Shown in pieces: positions 45,560 through 56,679 of a stretch of 64,000 nucleotides of DNA (position 1 is the first letter of the stretch; every line of letters begins with the position of its first letter). Position numbers and translations under genes: made by a program. Below the pieces are notes generated by a model. It was not told where the DNA came from. It did not search any database and saw only the letters and a list, made by a program, of their open reading frames with translations. The DNA is taken from positions 114,928,703-114,992,702 of the forward strand of contig OY294070.1 of NCBI GenBank assembly GCA_958510875.1, in the 5' to 3' direction. Origin of the DNA: Endomychus coccineus. Taxonomy: Eukaryota > Arthropoda > Insecta > Coleoptera > Endomychidae.

Positions 45560-45725
45560 ACTTTTTTATAAATTGTTACATCTGTCAATAGCTTCCCATT
45601 TTGTTTTCATAGTCTCTATGCATTATACGACGGTTTTATCACATTTACATTCAATATTAATATTTGGGGGCTAGCATCTAAGATATAGATAAATTATGAA
45701 CATTTGGAACATTTAACTTCAATTA
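45560..45725 (+). mobile_element. Non-LTR RT thumb fragment, weak
   Basis: Frames give MHYTTVLSHLHSILIFGG followed by DIDKL-like residues, comparable to the FVQSHLHYAIVAWG thumb block of CR1/Jockey RTs. Very short, with stops nearby. Confidence 0.4.
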
Positions 45726-45769
45726 TTCTTGTTCCAAAATTTCGCTGAGAACAAAACAATATTCAGAGA

Positions 45770-47300
45770 ACTAATTGCTTCGACTGTCCATCACGATGGT
45801 TGTATACAATCTGTCCTAGGGCCGTCGCTCCAAAACAAACAGCATCCCGTCGTTGGCGCAGTAACCCATGTCTGCGAACCAGAACAGAATATGTTGAAGC
45901 CCGAAATATGTGCAATGGAACAATAAACGCTTCGAAAGAGGCATATGATGCCAAAATAAGATCGTAACTTATCGAATGCCCGAATGGCTTATGTTCGTTT
46001 TGGACTTTCGCCAAAGCAATTGCTAGAAATTTTAGTTCCAGTCCACTCTCCCCCGTAACCAAAGATGATGACACAAGAAAAAGCCAATTTTTTAGCTGGA
46101 GTGTTCGCAGCAAACTCCACTTTAGAGCCACAAGGGAAGAAACCTCCTGATATCGCTGCCATCGAAAGCCATATTTCCGAAATTGTCTTTCGTCAGCGCA
46201 CAATCAGGCACATTCTGCTTGATCTCAAAACCGAAAAGTATATGGGTCCAGAAGGAATTACAACTCTTCTTCTCAAGGAATGTGCGCCTGAATTAACACC
46301 AGTTTTCTGCAGGTTGTTCAACCTTTCATATAAACTTGGCTAGACGGCTAGAGCCCAACCAATTGCAAAAGAAAAGGGAAGTGAACCCTTCCTTATAAAT
46401 ATAGACTCATTACACTATTATCTCATGATCTCTACAGTGATGGAGAAAGCAATCAACATCTAGCTCATCCAATACCTAGAGAGCTCCAAAATCGTGAATG
46501 ACCTGCTCGCTTACGTAACACATCTATGGCAGAAAACTATCAAAAAACGTGGGGAACCTCTAGCTGTAGCATTAGATATGTCCAAAGCATTTGATCGAGT
46601 CTGGCACCAACGCCTTCTTTTGAAACTTTCGTCATATTGTTTGCCGGCTCAACTTTGTAGCTCACTATCGAGTTTTCTCTCAGATGAATCACTTCAAATG
46701 GTGGTTCACGGAGTATCCTCCGAAATAATGGCTATCAACGCTGGTGTTACACAGGGATGTGTGTTAGCACCAACTTAGTTTCTGCTTCATATCAATGATC
46801 TGCTTGAAGTGATAATCTGTCTCGTCCACAGCTTTGCACTTGATACTGCTTTCTCATCTTGAGCCCCTATATCACCCAATGAAGTCAGAAGAACGAGAGG
46901 GAGACACGTTGACGCAATTAATGAAGATCTGGCAATGATTTTGAAACTTGCTTCTCCTTTAGTAAGGGCGATCTCACAGTCCCTAATATGATGTCAGGTA
47001 CAAGTTTTAGTATGAAGCCTTCGATATTCATGCTAGGGATCACCACCAACAGTCAAGCTCGAGGCCTGCCGAACCTCTCCCTGCCAGATTTCATTTTTCT
47101 ACCGAACAGCGTAGTTGCCGAACTCTTTGCCTAGTGAGGTCTTTTTCTCCAAACCTTTGGAAAAAAATTCGAATGTCTCGCCCAGCATCCCACCGCTGGC
47201 TCAACGATGTTCTTTGAATATTATAGATTTTCCTCTCATGTGGTCAGAGTTTGGGAACAAAATACTCACATCAAATCATCAGAAAATAGGAAAACATGCC
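45770..47300 (+). mobile_element. Jockey-type element, RT region, + strand copy
   Basis: In order: ARNMCNGTINASKEAYDAKI (45,890-45,965), FAKAIARN, EKANFLAGVFAANSTLEPQG, VFRQRTIRHILLDLKTEKYM, GPEGITTLLLKECAPELTPV (46,065-46,343), KIVNDLLAYVTHLWQKTI, LAVALDMSKAFDRVWHQRLL, SSFLSDESLQMVVHGVSSEI, GVTQGCVLAPT (46,494-46,778) and LLHINDLLEV. The catalytic FADD is FALD and soon followed by breaks. Between MLGITTNS and ARGLPNLSLPDF a deletion removes the thumb. The 3' end reaches about 47,300. It is the most complete N-terminal part of the family in the window. Confidence 0.88.
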
Positions 47301-47412
47301 ACAATGTAATTGATCGATTTTTTTTTCTATGATTCTCATCCTAGAAGATCAGCTATGGATGAATAATTAATTAAACGGACGCACTGTGGATGTTCTTGGA
47401 AAAAGTTCATTT

Positions 47413-47460
47413 GCTCCTGAGGAACCACTAGCGATAGTTGTTCGACGAAGCGCTTCGAGT
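47413..47460 (+). ncRNA. Hammerhead-like stem-loop, degenerate
   Basis: GCTC (stem I), CTGAGGA (fits CTGANGA), an 8-bp stem II with one mismatch (AACCACTA / TAGTTGTT, loop GCGA), then CGAC-GAAGCGCTTC and GAGT (stem I). Two or three extra bases and a changed GAAA box depart from the consensus. It is close to a PLE RT remnant at 48.7-49.4 kb. Confidence 0.35.
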
Positions 47461-47464
47461 TTTA

Positions 47465-48075
47465 TCGAATCACGATCATGAAAGATCCATAATTATATGC
47501 CTAATGAATGATCTGTGACACTGTCATTACTCTTATAAGCAATGAACCAGTGGTTGTACATTCCTCAAGATAGGATTCAATCATATTTCAAGTGCATATC
47601 TGCGCACATCCACCGATGTGAGCAGCCGAGTGAATTAATGATACGCTATTAATATTGAAAAGGTTAGATAAGCACCAAGCTACTGTATATCATTGGAAGA
47701 CTGCTTATTCAAGTTTCAGTTGTCAAGTTGCCTTGGATAGATTAAAAATAATGTACATGCCTTTGTTCATTCTTCAAGTAGATTAATTTAATAGCTTAGA
47801 TCATTTCCGAACTGAAAGTGCTGAGTTATAAATCTTCCAGTTAATGAACAATCATCTGATAGATGGCATGTTCTGGATGACTTTGCTGATTACCGAATAT
47901 GTTAATGATGGAACGCATAACAAATGATCATAGAGTAGTACTTAGAAAGCACAGTTCCTGATCATAATTACTTTTCAGTAGCAATATAAATAAATAATGA
48001 TAGATAATCATCTAAATAGCAAACACAATATTCATATTAATCATCTAAATCTCCAACAATATTGAAGTAAACAAT
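47465..48075. other. Intergenic, nothing recognised
   Basis: AT-rich, no gene or repeat noticed. Confidence 0.5.
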
Positions 48076-48079
48076 GATA

Positions 48080-48600
48080 TGGTCGTTCTAGTCCAGATTG
48101 ACCAGTACCGTCACAAACTCATAGTTCCAGACAGCTGTTTCGATCTTCTCATAGAGCATTAGTGTAATGAGAAAGTCTGCAACGTCACTGAACGATCTAT
48201 ACTGAAATTGGTCATAACCGGCCAACAACATGGTAAAAAGATCAAAAGTATCTCATGCCATCTATAAATAGATATCCCACTAACAAATCAAACGGGGAAT
48301 GTGAAACTACTTGAGTGAGCCAGATGGCGACATCAACCCAAACCAATGTAAGAGAATAAAAAATAAATGAATAAATGAATATATTCATTTAACTTGAGTT
48401 TGTTTTCACCGGATAACAATGACCTAAATGACATGAGATACTTTTGGTCGGTTATGACTACCTTCACCGAAGATTGTTCTGTGACGTTGGAGACATGCTC
48501 GTTCCACTGATCTTGGAAAGAGCGAAACATCTGCTTGGTACTATGAGCTGTGACGTTGTTGCTCAATTTCCACTGGAAAGACCTCATCATTGTTATGTGG
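48080..48600. repeat. Inverted repeat beside PLE RT
   Basis: 48,105-48,262 and 48,425-48,590 are inverted copies (CTCATAGTtCCA, CAGcTGTTTCG, CAACGTCAC, AAAAGTATCTCATG). The arrangement directly 3' of a - strand PLE RT suggests remnants of Penelope-type terminal repeats, which may be inverted. That link is inferred. Confidence 0.6.
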
Positions 48601-48689
48601 CAAAATCCAGCATGAGATAATAGAGTATACATATATCTTTATTCATTTCTTGTTCTCTTACATTATAGTACAGTCATTTCATGGATTTT

Positions 48690-49430
48690 TTTGTTTGGAA
48701 ATTAAATTATGGATCATTTGTCATAACCATTGTCCAACGCTATTTGCCGAAGTTTCTCAACTTCGTTGATGTACTTTTGCTGGCTCAAGAGGACGTTCAA
48801 CAATCTATAAAATAGAGACTATTAAATGGAGCTATTTTATATCTAAATGGTGTAACTGAATCTGCCGGGGTATACCTATTTGTTGGAGTGGGTTTTCTGT
48901 ATATTCCGAAATCCAAGTGATTACGATCTTTTATAATGTTAATATCACGGAAGAGAAGCTGATTATCTGTTTCTATTTCGACAGTGAATTTCGGTGAATG
49001 ATTCAAAATGGCTTTCAAGCGTATTCAAAAAGATTGTAATCGCACAAATATCGTCAACGTATCTATTCTAAACTTTTGGAAACTGATTCAATTTTGAGCT
49101 TGAGGAAGTTTCAAGTTCCTATAAGAATATTGGCCAAAAAAGGGAGAGTGAATTGGCCATTTCACATCTGCTTGTTTGTCGGTTGTAATTTTTGTTAAAA
49201 GTAAAATAATGTTGCTTCATACATAAAGACGTAAGAATCACGTATTCTTTGCAGTTTCTATCAGGGGTATTGATATTTGATGGCAATTTCTTCAGAGTTA
49301 TCGACTTTATGTTTCTAAATAGTGAAACAACATCCAATGAAACGAGTTTATCACCAGGTTCAAGTTTGAAATGTTTCAATTTTGCAATAAGTTCCAAAGA
49401 ATTTGTCATAGGCTAACTTGGTGCTGCTTG
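48690..49430 (-). mobile_element. Penelope-like RT remnant
   Basis: On the - strand: ELIAKLKHFKLEPGDKLVSL then DVVSLFRNI (first catalytic Asp), SLCMKQHYFTFNKNYNRQ, a frameshifted AMGSPLS-like region, RYVDDICAITIFLNTLESHF (catalytic YVDD at 49,050-49,061), FTVEIETDNQLLFRDINI, FGIYRKPTPTNRYTPADS and, near 48,740, INEVEKLRQIALDNGY. These are the RT blocks of Penelope-like elements in order. Several frameshifts; the endonuclease is not joined to it. Confidence 0.88.
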
Positions 49431-49439
49431 GAAGTTGCT

Positions 49440-49855
49440 AAATTCCTCAACTGACCATTTTCCAATGTTATATGTAGTAGTAGTATAGTTAAGAATGACT
49501 AGAGGCCATTTTTGCAACAAAATTATACTTTATTATTCATAATCGTCTTAGGAAAATCTCAAATTTTCCATCTGGAGGGAGTTTTTCGAGAAAACTAACT
49601 GCGGAATCGTGATCAGCGACCCAAAAAACATATTAGGGATCATTTTCGGCTCTTAATTCATTAATTTTCGAAACTTTTGGATTGTTCTTATACGAATGCC
49701 CCTCTGAGGGGCTAAAATCCCGTTTTGGAGGTAGAAAGGTTGACTACTGCGGTCTTGATAGTCATGATTTATGGGGTATTTGCAACAAAATGCAAAAAAA
49801 ATTTGAAATTCCAGCACACTATACTTATTTTTACTATGGCATTTTCCCGGCTTAT
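49440..49855. other. Intergenic, nothing recognised
   Basis: Contains short frames without known motifs. A GGGGTATTTG word occurs twice (about 49,773 and 49,880). Confidence 0.4.
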
Positions 49856-49859
49856 TGCC

Positions 49860-50035
49860 TGGACTAAGAGAGCTATTGTATGGGGTATTTGTGAAGCTCT
49901 TTGCCTAGAGAGGTCTTTTCTAATGTCTATTACCTCCAAACTGTCAAGTAAAATTTCATTGCCTATCTCCTCTCCAAACATTTCCCCGCTGGCTAACACG
50001 ATGTTCTAATATAATGGGTTTCCTCTCGTGTAGGC
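49860..50035 (+). mobile_element. Jockey-type 3' end fragment
   Basis: AGCTCTTTGCCTAGAGAGGTC, CATTTCCCCGCTGGCTAACA and TTTCCTCTCGTGT match the 3' end of the + strand copy at 47,110-47,250. It is a short terminal piece. Confidence 0.65.
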
Positions 50036-50258
50036 AAAACATGAGAAAACCTCAGCAACCGGATTCGTCACTGATTTCACTCAATGACTGAATGAAAATG
50101 GACAAGGATCGTCTATAACGTTACGAAGGCGGTGTTGCGACAACATCTTAATGGCGGACGAGGGGATAAACGAGAGTGAGGTGCAAATAACCAGATAAAC
50201 CAGATATTTTGAATAATAGACTTCCGTGAATAGCTAATCTTGAAAATTCTTGGCTTGA

Positions 50259-50301
50259 TGCCGACGTTTCGCCAACCATCACAGGTAACATCTTCAGGGC
50301 A
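50259..50301 (-). ncRNA. Hammerhead ribozyme-like motif (PLE type)
   Basis: On the - strand: TGCC (stem I), CTGAAGA (fits CTGANGA), an imperfect stem II around ACC-TGTGAT-GGT, GCGAA, ACGT (2-bp stem III, no loop), C, GGCA (stem I, 4 bp perfect). All conserved core bases are present; stem II has mismatches and a bulge. Confidence 0.6.
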
Positions 50302-50599
50302 GACTTGAGGCTAGAACTTAAACCGATTCCCTATTTCCGCGGTGAAGTCTACATTGGTGAAACAGATCGTACAGTAGCTACTCGTGTGAAAGAACATGAG
50401 CGCTGAACAAGGCTTCGTGGCACCAGTAGATCTTGACTTGCGGAACACAAGCTCCAAACTTCTATCAGCAAAAAATTCTTGAAGCGGCAGGCTCAGGTGC
50501 CAGAACTAAGTTAACCACCGGAATAATGGCAGTGAACTGTGAGGGTGAAAGTACCGCTACAGAAACCAGAAGAATTAGTGTCAGTTCAAGCCTCAAGCC

Positions 50600-50642
50600 T
50601 GCCCTGAAGGTGCCACCTGTAATGGATAGCAAAACATCGGCA
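50600..50642 (+). ncRNA. Hammerhead-like motif, degenerate partner
   Basis: Inverted relative of the motif 300 bp upstream: TGCC, CTGAAGG (last core A changed), hairpin around ACC-TGTAAT-GGA, GCAAAACATC instead of GCGAAACGTC, then GGCA. Confidence 0.4.
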
Positions 50643-50699
50643 TCAAGTCGTGCTATTGTGGCGCGAAATCCATGCGGAAGCCAATGATAAACCAGATAT

Positions 50700-51185
50700 T
50701 CATATTTTCCGCTTAGAATGTGACTATTTGTCAACTCGCACTTTGATGTAAACAACTGTAACTATTTTAGTTTATAGTCAATAATTCCAGTCAACATTCA
50801 AATATCTAATGTTTGTCTTGAATTTCCAATATTTTCATTTATGATAAAATCAATTCACTGTTCGTGGTTACTAGTAGATCTAAGATGATTATACAACATA
50901 ACAAAGATGATTCGAAAAATTAGACCCAAATTTTGCAATATAGTATAATATTAACGGTTTCTAACGGTAGCAATTAAGCTATTTCAACTGTTATGCCACT
51001 TACTTACTTTTTTCACGTTGTCTACACTCTCAAATTAATTGGTATTTAATTGACTCACAATTACACAATGTGGAATTCCACACCGTGCTCGTATCGTATA
51101 CTCATTAATCAAAATATGAATCAACCGTACGCTTTGAAATGATAATTCAGTTTAATTTGAATTCGCTTAAAGAATCACGGCGATA
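50700..51185. other. Intergenic, nothing recognised
   Basis: AT-rich; no gene or repeat noticed. Confidence 0.5.
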
Positions 51186-51217
51186 TGAAATTAATTAACA
51201 AGGTATATTAAAGTGTG

Positions 51218-51410
51218 AGGTTATAAACCGCGGCTTGATTTCTACGGTAGAACTATTTGCCGCTGTGATGTTGCTTAACGCTCTTGAAAGCACTAAGAAT
51301 GATGAGGAACAAATCTTAATTGTTTCTGATGAATCTAAAGCACACATAAAAACTGTATTGCATAAGCTGAAGAGCTCGAGTCTTAATTTACACATTCACA
51401 GGTAAAATGA
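51218..51410 (+). mobile_element. Possible RNase H fragment
   Basis: One open frame reads ISTVELFAAVMLLNALES then EEQILIVSDESKAHIKTVLH, which resembles the second and third RNase H blocks of retroelements (F-x-A-E-L...I-x-S-D-S). No neighbouring RT was found. The match rests on two short blocks. Confidence 0.4.
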
Positions 51411-51654
51411 TATAGTTATATAGAAGGTTGTTCTCGATGATTCTGGAATATACAAGGTCTCCGGAAATTCATATACGAAACATAAGAAAAAAGATGCAAG
51501 TCAACAATAATGCGCCGTAGCTCTATTGATTATCATCAAACGAATCATAAAATAATTATTGAATAACAAACATCAACAAATAACGATAACACCTTCAGGA
51601 CAGGTCTGCCATTCATGTCGGTGCAACTTTCTATCCAAACATTTCCGAAGGAGT

Positions 51655-51800
51655 TTTGTTATATCACTTTCGGAGATGGTTAATCAATGACTTCACGTCT
51701 GCATCGTCCCATTGACGAGCTGATGAGAAGAACGGAACAGCTATCTGGAACTAGAAGATGTATTGTAAATGTTCAACCTGATGATGAACATTGTCTGAGA
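51655..51800 (+). repeat. Dispersed repeat shared with 62.5-62.7 kb
   Basis: GGAGATGGTTAATCAATGACTTCACG through TGACGAGCTGATGAGAAGAACGGAACAGCTA and TGGAACTAGAAGA matches 62,538-62,660 in the same orientation. In both the peptide DELxRRxEQLxGTxR can be read, so it may come from an element protein I do not recognise. Confidence 0.75.
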
Positions 51801-51804
51801 GTAG

Positions 51805-52855
51805 AGAAGTTATTCATTCCTCTGTTTACATAATTTTCGTCCTGTAGATGCTAATGATGACAACAATAAAAAGCGATTACTTAAGGTTCTGGTCTTAATA
51901 AAATAACGACGTGTGAACGTATCATTCAAAGAATGTTTATGCTGAAACAGTGAAGATTCATCAAGCAGAAATTTATTTTCTTTTATATATTATGTCTACA
52001 TGTAGGCCAAATGGTGGAGTGTATGTAGGTATTGTTGTCTTCAAATGACGAATGTCTGAAAACGATTTTGTTCTTGGAACTCTAAAGCAGCTGCATTTGT
52101 GAAAATTGCAGCATTTTCGCGATAGTGTTCACAATAGAGTTTTAATCTTGACGCCATTCCCTTTGTCATTAAGTAACATTCAATGGTTCTTTTTGATTGA
52201 TATTTTAGGAGATCAACCATCTTAATCTACTCTACAGTATCCATATTATACAGAAATGGGTAATTAAATGATTTGAAAATTTTGAAGTTGTGTTGAACCG
52301 AACACTGGAGTTCACGGGGTATATAGGTACTACACCTAAGGCACCAAAGCCTACCGCTACAAATATTGGAGATCGTTCAAATCAATTTGAAGAGATCATC
52401 TGAAGATCGGCTGGGTTTATTTACTGAAGAAGGAGGCTCACATATATTCTAGGATCCTCGCATGATTTATGCAGCCGATGCGTAAGAGGTATTAGGAAGG
52501 ATATAATACGGCCTCCACCTGGTATGTGAGAAATAATAACAAGAATCATGGCGGCAGTTACCAAAACAATGGCAACTGAGACTGCTTTGGACTTAACATC
52601 TACGATCAGTTCTTTAGGTGTTGCATCAAGATCACCGTTGTGAAGTACAAGAATTGTGCGGTCATTGTATTGGGCAACCACAGCTGGGGTGGAATTATAC
52701 GGTACCAAATGAGTTTTAACATTAGGTTAAGACTAAATGTTTTATTTCTAGAATTGATGAAAGATACTGATGATAAAATGAATTTTTGGTTCTGGAATTA
52801 TTATCTTCCCAAAAATTCCTCATATCTTTATTTCGATAATGATAAACTATAAAAG
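51805..52855. other. Intergenic, nothing recognised
   Basis: Several short frames on both strands without known motifs. Confidence 0.45.
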
Positions 52856-52861
52856 ACTTCA

Positions 52862-53035
52862 TGCTGTGGATACACTAACACCATAATTAAGATATAATCA
52901 CCATTAAATGATGTGAAAATATTAAGAGCTTACTCTGATGATGGATTCTAGGTAGCCGAAAGCTCCGCAATACTTTAATAATATGTTCAGTGGATAAGGG
53001 TGATTATTTCTTATTTATTGTTATTCCAATAAGTC
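52862..53035. repeat. Dispersed hammerhead-bearing repeat, inverted pair
   Basis: 52,931-53,035 is the + copy (motif, then CAGTGGATAAGGGTGATTAT, TTCTTATTTAT). 52,862-52,907 is a partial inverted copy of its distal half (GCTGTGGATAC...AATCACC). The layout repeats the head-to-head pair at 12.1-12.3 kb. Confidence 0.65.
52931..52972 (+). ncRNA. Hammerhead-like motif, degenerate
   Basis: TACT, CTGATGA, worn stem II (GGATTCTAGGTAGCC), GAA, AGCT, C, then GCAATA where AGTA is expected. Core intact but stems I and II weakened. Confidence 0.45.
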
Positions 53036-53039
53036 CATT

Positions 53040-54105
53040 TTATTTTCTAGAAAAAAATTAATTCTTGTTCATAACTATAATCTTCAAATTTATTCATCGT
53101 AAATAGTGATTATCCTGAGTTAACAACAGGTAAATCATCATCGGCTAGAATTCCTACATAGTAAACACTAAGATAATTGCCTGTACGATTCGAAGAACAA
53201 TATTTGAATCGATCGAGTGAAACTAATCATGGTCAGCAAGGCAGAACCGCAGTTTGTTGGACTTAGCGTCTATTATCAGCGATTAGATGACCAATCATCC
53301 AGATAGTAGCGGTTATAATAGTTGTAGACATTCTGAGAATAATACTGCAACTTTAGGTCATGATTCATCAAACAATAGTTAAATAATTCTTAAGCAACTA
53401 AATATCTGGCTAGTATCTAGAATTTGATAATAAGACGTATATTTTTTAATTACAATTACTGATTTAATCGAGTTAAGCTCAAATCACAAAAGGTGGTGGA
53501 TAAAGAGTTGACATTTGTTAGTACATTGTAGCAAATATTGTCTCCATTTTCGTACTAAAAATGTTTCAAAACCAGTTCCCATTAATGTTCGGGTATCAAC
53601 CTACTAAACATGACATTATGTTTTTATTAGTTATAATACATAACTATAATATATACATATGTTAATTAAATGAAATATATTCAGCGATAACGTTTAAATA
53701 AATAAATTGTAAAAATAAAGATAAATTCGCTTGTTCTCATATCATCCAGATTATTTCACAACCACATTAAATAATAGATATCACTCCACTGCTGTAGACA
53801 CTTTACTTCCTTTGAATATTGCACATTGAGCAATAACATACAGATATTCGCTTTTAGTCAAGTAAAGTTAAACCACGATTTCCACAATAATGCCTGACGC
53901 AGTTCTCTACTTATAGTCGAGAAAATAAACCAGTACTGGACTTGTTGAACGAATGGATGGAGATAGATGTAATTGCGTTCATTCGATTCAGGAAGTTGAG
54001 TGAAAAAAAATGTGGGGTATTGGATTTTGTTGAAAATTGGACATCTTCTGGAGATGATTTATCTAATAATATAACTTTGAAAATAAGGGCTGAAAATAGG
54101 TGGAA
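53040..54105. other. Intergenic, nothing recognised
   Basis: AT-rich. The stretch 53,940-54,105 leads into the satellite array but is not clearly a unit of it. Confidence 0.45.
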
Positions 54106-54108
54106 TTG

Positions 54109-54560
54109 GTTACTTGAGGGTTTTCGAGGGTGCTGAACACGCATATGATATTACAAATGCCCATAATGCACCTGGAGGTCAGTAGCCCCGGGTACCACGT
54201 CGGTCTGAGGGAATTTACAGATATTTTATTGAAGACGGTCCCAAATTTGTCACTCGGGGAATTTTCGAGCATGCTGAACCCGAATATGAAGTTTAAAATA
54301 TACTATAATGTACTAAATGATCAGTAACCCTGATTATAACGTCGGTCACGGGGAATTTTTCAGTTATTTTGTTACAAATTATCTCAAAATTGTTACTCTG
54401 GGGTTTTCGAGGATGCTGAACACGACTATAATTGAAATATTTTATAATACACCTGGTGATCGGTATATCTGGCTATAACGTCGGTCACGTGGAATTTCTC
54501 AAAAATTTCATTGTAATTGGTACCAAACTTGTTATTTGAAGTTTTTTCGAGGGTCAAATA
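54109..54560. repeat. ~141-bp satellite array, three full units
   Basis: Units start at about 54,109, 54,249, 54,392 and 54,531 (periods 140, 143, 139). Each runs from GTTACTCGGGGTTTTCGAGG, GTGCTGAACACG, through a GGTGATCAGTAACCC-like part and TATAACGTCGGTCACGGGGA to CCAAATTT. The GAGGGTGCTGAAC and AACGTCGGTCACGG words are the best kept. No coding content. Confidence 0.88.
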
Positions 54561-54564
54561 TCTT

Positions 54565-55290
54565 AGTTGTAGAGACCATATCAATTTTTTACAGATTCAC
54601 ACCTTCATATGTAACTTATAGTTGAATTCTAATCATTTATTTAATCAGTTAGGCCATAAATATTGAACAGATTAACCTCATCGCATACGTCAATGTAGGC
54701 GATCGAATTTCTCCCAATTATAGAACATTTCAACTCGAACCAGTTTGATAGTTAAATAATAAAGAAACTGGAATGATTGGGTTTGAACGTAGAAGTCTTC
54801 ATTTAGCATGTTTTTCTCACAAACTGCTTTTTCTTCATCCTTGGTTCAAGAAATTCACAGATCCTTGGATATATATTCAGCAGGCCATGACATGTCTGAC
54901 AATCTCGTTGAAACCACTTCAAGAAAAAAATCATCACCAATTCAATAAATATCTATCATCTGAAATTGTTATTTCATTAACATGATCACTTCTTCATCCT
55001 AAGTTTGATAGCATGATGTTGAAGAAAATGAATACACTATAATAATCAACGTACTGCTTGCAGATAACAATACCTAGACATGGATGACATTATGTATTTG
55101 AGCAGATGATAAGAAACTCTCATGCCTACATAAGTGAGTCAATTTTTGAGACTAAAAGGGGAAAATCTCATCAACCGAAATCTATTCCAATTTCCATAAT
55201 GATTTTTGTGTGCATCTGAGTTAACGTAGCCCTCGACTGTGTCAGTAATGTCTACACAACTAACAAAATTATCGAAGGTTGAAGAATCAA
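54565..55290. other. Intergenic, nothing recognised
   Basis: AT-rich; a 70-codon frame (54,773-54,985, +) shows nothing recognisable. Confidence 0.45.
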
Positions 55291-55294
55291 GTTC

Positions 55295-55740
55295 AAATAG
55301 ACACAAAACTTGCAACATTTAATTTATAAAATAATGCTGAGAAATTGTTTTGCAGCACTGGGATATTCTCAAAGCTATGAGCTATAAACTAAAGCTAAAT
55401 CTGAAATTATGTTCTTGGGTATAAAGAATTTTTTTGGATACGAGTTTATTTATAAAATTAATGAGAAGTCGTGAATTATAGGTATGGAATTGGCCATTCA
55501 ATATCATGTCACTATTGTTTTTTGAATGTTTAGAAGCTTCTGTGGATTCTAGAATATTGAGTTCATGTACTTTTTCTTCAATATGTGAAATATTGTTATT
55601 AAGGGTGAAATTGTGATTATGTTCCAATGGGTGATTCGCGTGATTATAGTCTTGTTTTTAGAGCCTGTAACTTCTCAAATGTTCGTGAAATGTTACACTA
55701 AAAGTGCTTTTATTAGCTATATTTTACATCCAAAATATAG
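55295..55740 (-). mobile_element. Penelope-like endonuclease C-terminal end
   Basis: On the - strand: SFSVTFHEHLRSYRL (after the missing GIY-YIG start), then ANHPLEHNHNFTLNNNISHI, EEKVHELNILESTEASKH and FRFSFSL at the end. 55,295-55,420 matches 35,750-35,880 base by base, so both loci belong to one PLE family. Confidence 0.75.
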
Positions 55741-55824
55741 AATTCACCTTAGATAATTGATTCTATATAAATTCTCGACAAATGGATCACACTAACACAT
55801 ACGCTCATTATTTTCGTATCTGCG

Positions 55825-55852
55825 TACGTTTCGGTCTCACGACCATCATCAG
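55825..55852 (-). ncRNA. Hammerhead core-like motif
   Basis: On the - strand: CTGATGA, a hairpin TGGTC-GTGA-GACC (4 bp perfect) and GAAACGTA. Core and stem II are excellent; I could not find a convincing stem I. It lies 85 bp from a PLE endonuclease end on the same strand. Confidence 0.5.
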
Positions 55853-56189
55853 AAGACGTATTGTGTCTAAAACGGGATTTCATAAAACTAGTTGTATCAG
55901 CCCACGTCGCCGAAACGAACAGAAACACGAATAATCGAAATTACAACACACTAATGTTTTAAGTATATGGAATGTATCAAGAATTCACTGCTCAGCAATA
56001 TTCTCATAATAAACGAACACATGTCAACGAAGTCTGTACACGACTGGAACCAAAAAATATAATGCTCGAAGATCTTCTCTCGAACCAGATGTTGAAGACT
56101 TATGAGGTAATAGAAAAAGGTTATCAGACCTTTTGACAAATATCACTATTTGACCATTCTACCTAAAATATACGCATGTAGGAATTTGC

Positions 56190-56530
56190 AAGGATTTTAA
56201 TCAATTAAATTAGTATGAATCTGACTCAATGACTGAATATCTGTCCTATGATTCACAGATTTGGAGTCACATTTTATGTGGATCATCTCCAGAATAGATT
56301 TTTTGTAATAATTGCTTTCCTTAGTTAAAATATCAACACCTTCAATCGAATTGATGGTTATAATCAAAGCATTGTTCAGCAAGGGCGGTGGAATTTTCTA
56401 AGTTTTTGCTTCTTGTACTATACTTATGGATATACATTCTTTTCGTAAATATTGCTTAGAGATTCCTGTATAAGTTCCATCGCAATCTAAACAATTTAAT
56501 TTGTATTCTGTGTGCGTTTTTTTTAATCTT
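56190..56530 (-). mobile_element. Penelope-like GIY-YIG endonuclease remnant
   Basis: Near 56,520-56,470 on the - strand: YKLNCLDCDGTYTGISKQYL, a GIY-YIG start with YIG changed to YTG. 56,382-56,197 continues: LTKESNYYKKSILEMIHI and SVNHRTDIQSLSQIHTNLID, the usual C-terminal part of the domain. The middle is shortened. Confidence 0.7.
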
Positions 56531-56679
56531 TAGGTATTAAAGGTTATAGATTTGACAAATATTTCCCAACACAGTTAATAGGTCTATGCGCAACATTTAT
56601 ACATCAGAGGATGGAACAATAACTCCTTCAACTTTTTCTATTTGACCATTTTACAAATGATTACCATAGCTTCGCTATT

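Larger units (their letters stand above)
50255..50660 (+). mobile_element. Penelope-like GIY-YIG fragment between inverted terminal pieces
   Basis: 50,340-50,405 reads GEVYIGETDRTVATRVKEHE, a GIY-YIG endonuclease core, with a worn SALAEH-like piece near 50,440. It lies between two inverted copies of a terminal sequence (50,255-50,330 and 50,580-50,650), each containing a hammerhead-like motif and CTTGATGCCGAtGTTT words. PLEs are known to carry such ribozymes in terminal repeats. Confidence 0.75.

Noticed and set aside
50433..50755. Open frames on both strands around 50.5 kb (84 and 96 codons)
   Set aside because: They run through the terminal repeat of the PLE-like fragment, including the hammerhead-like motif; not protein genes.
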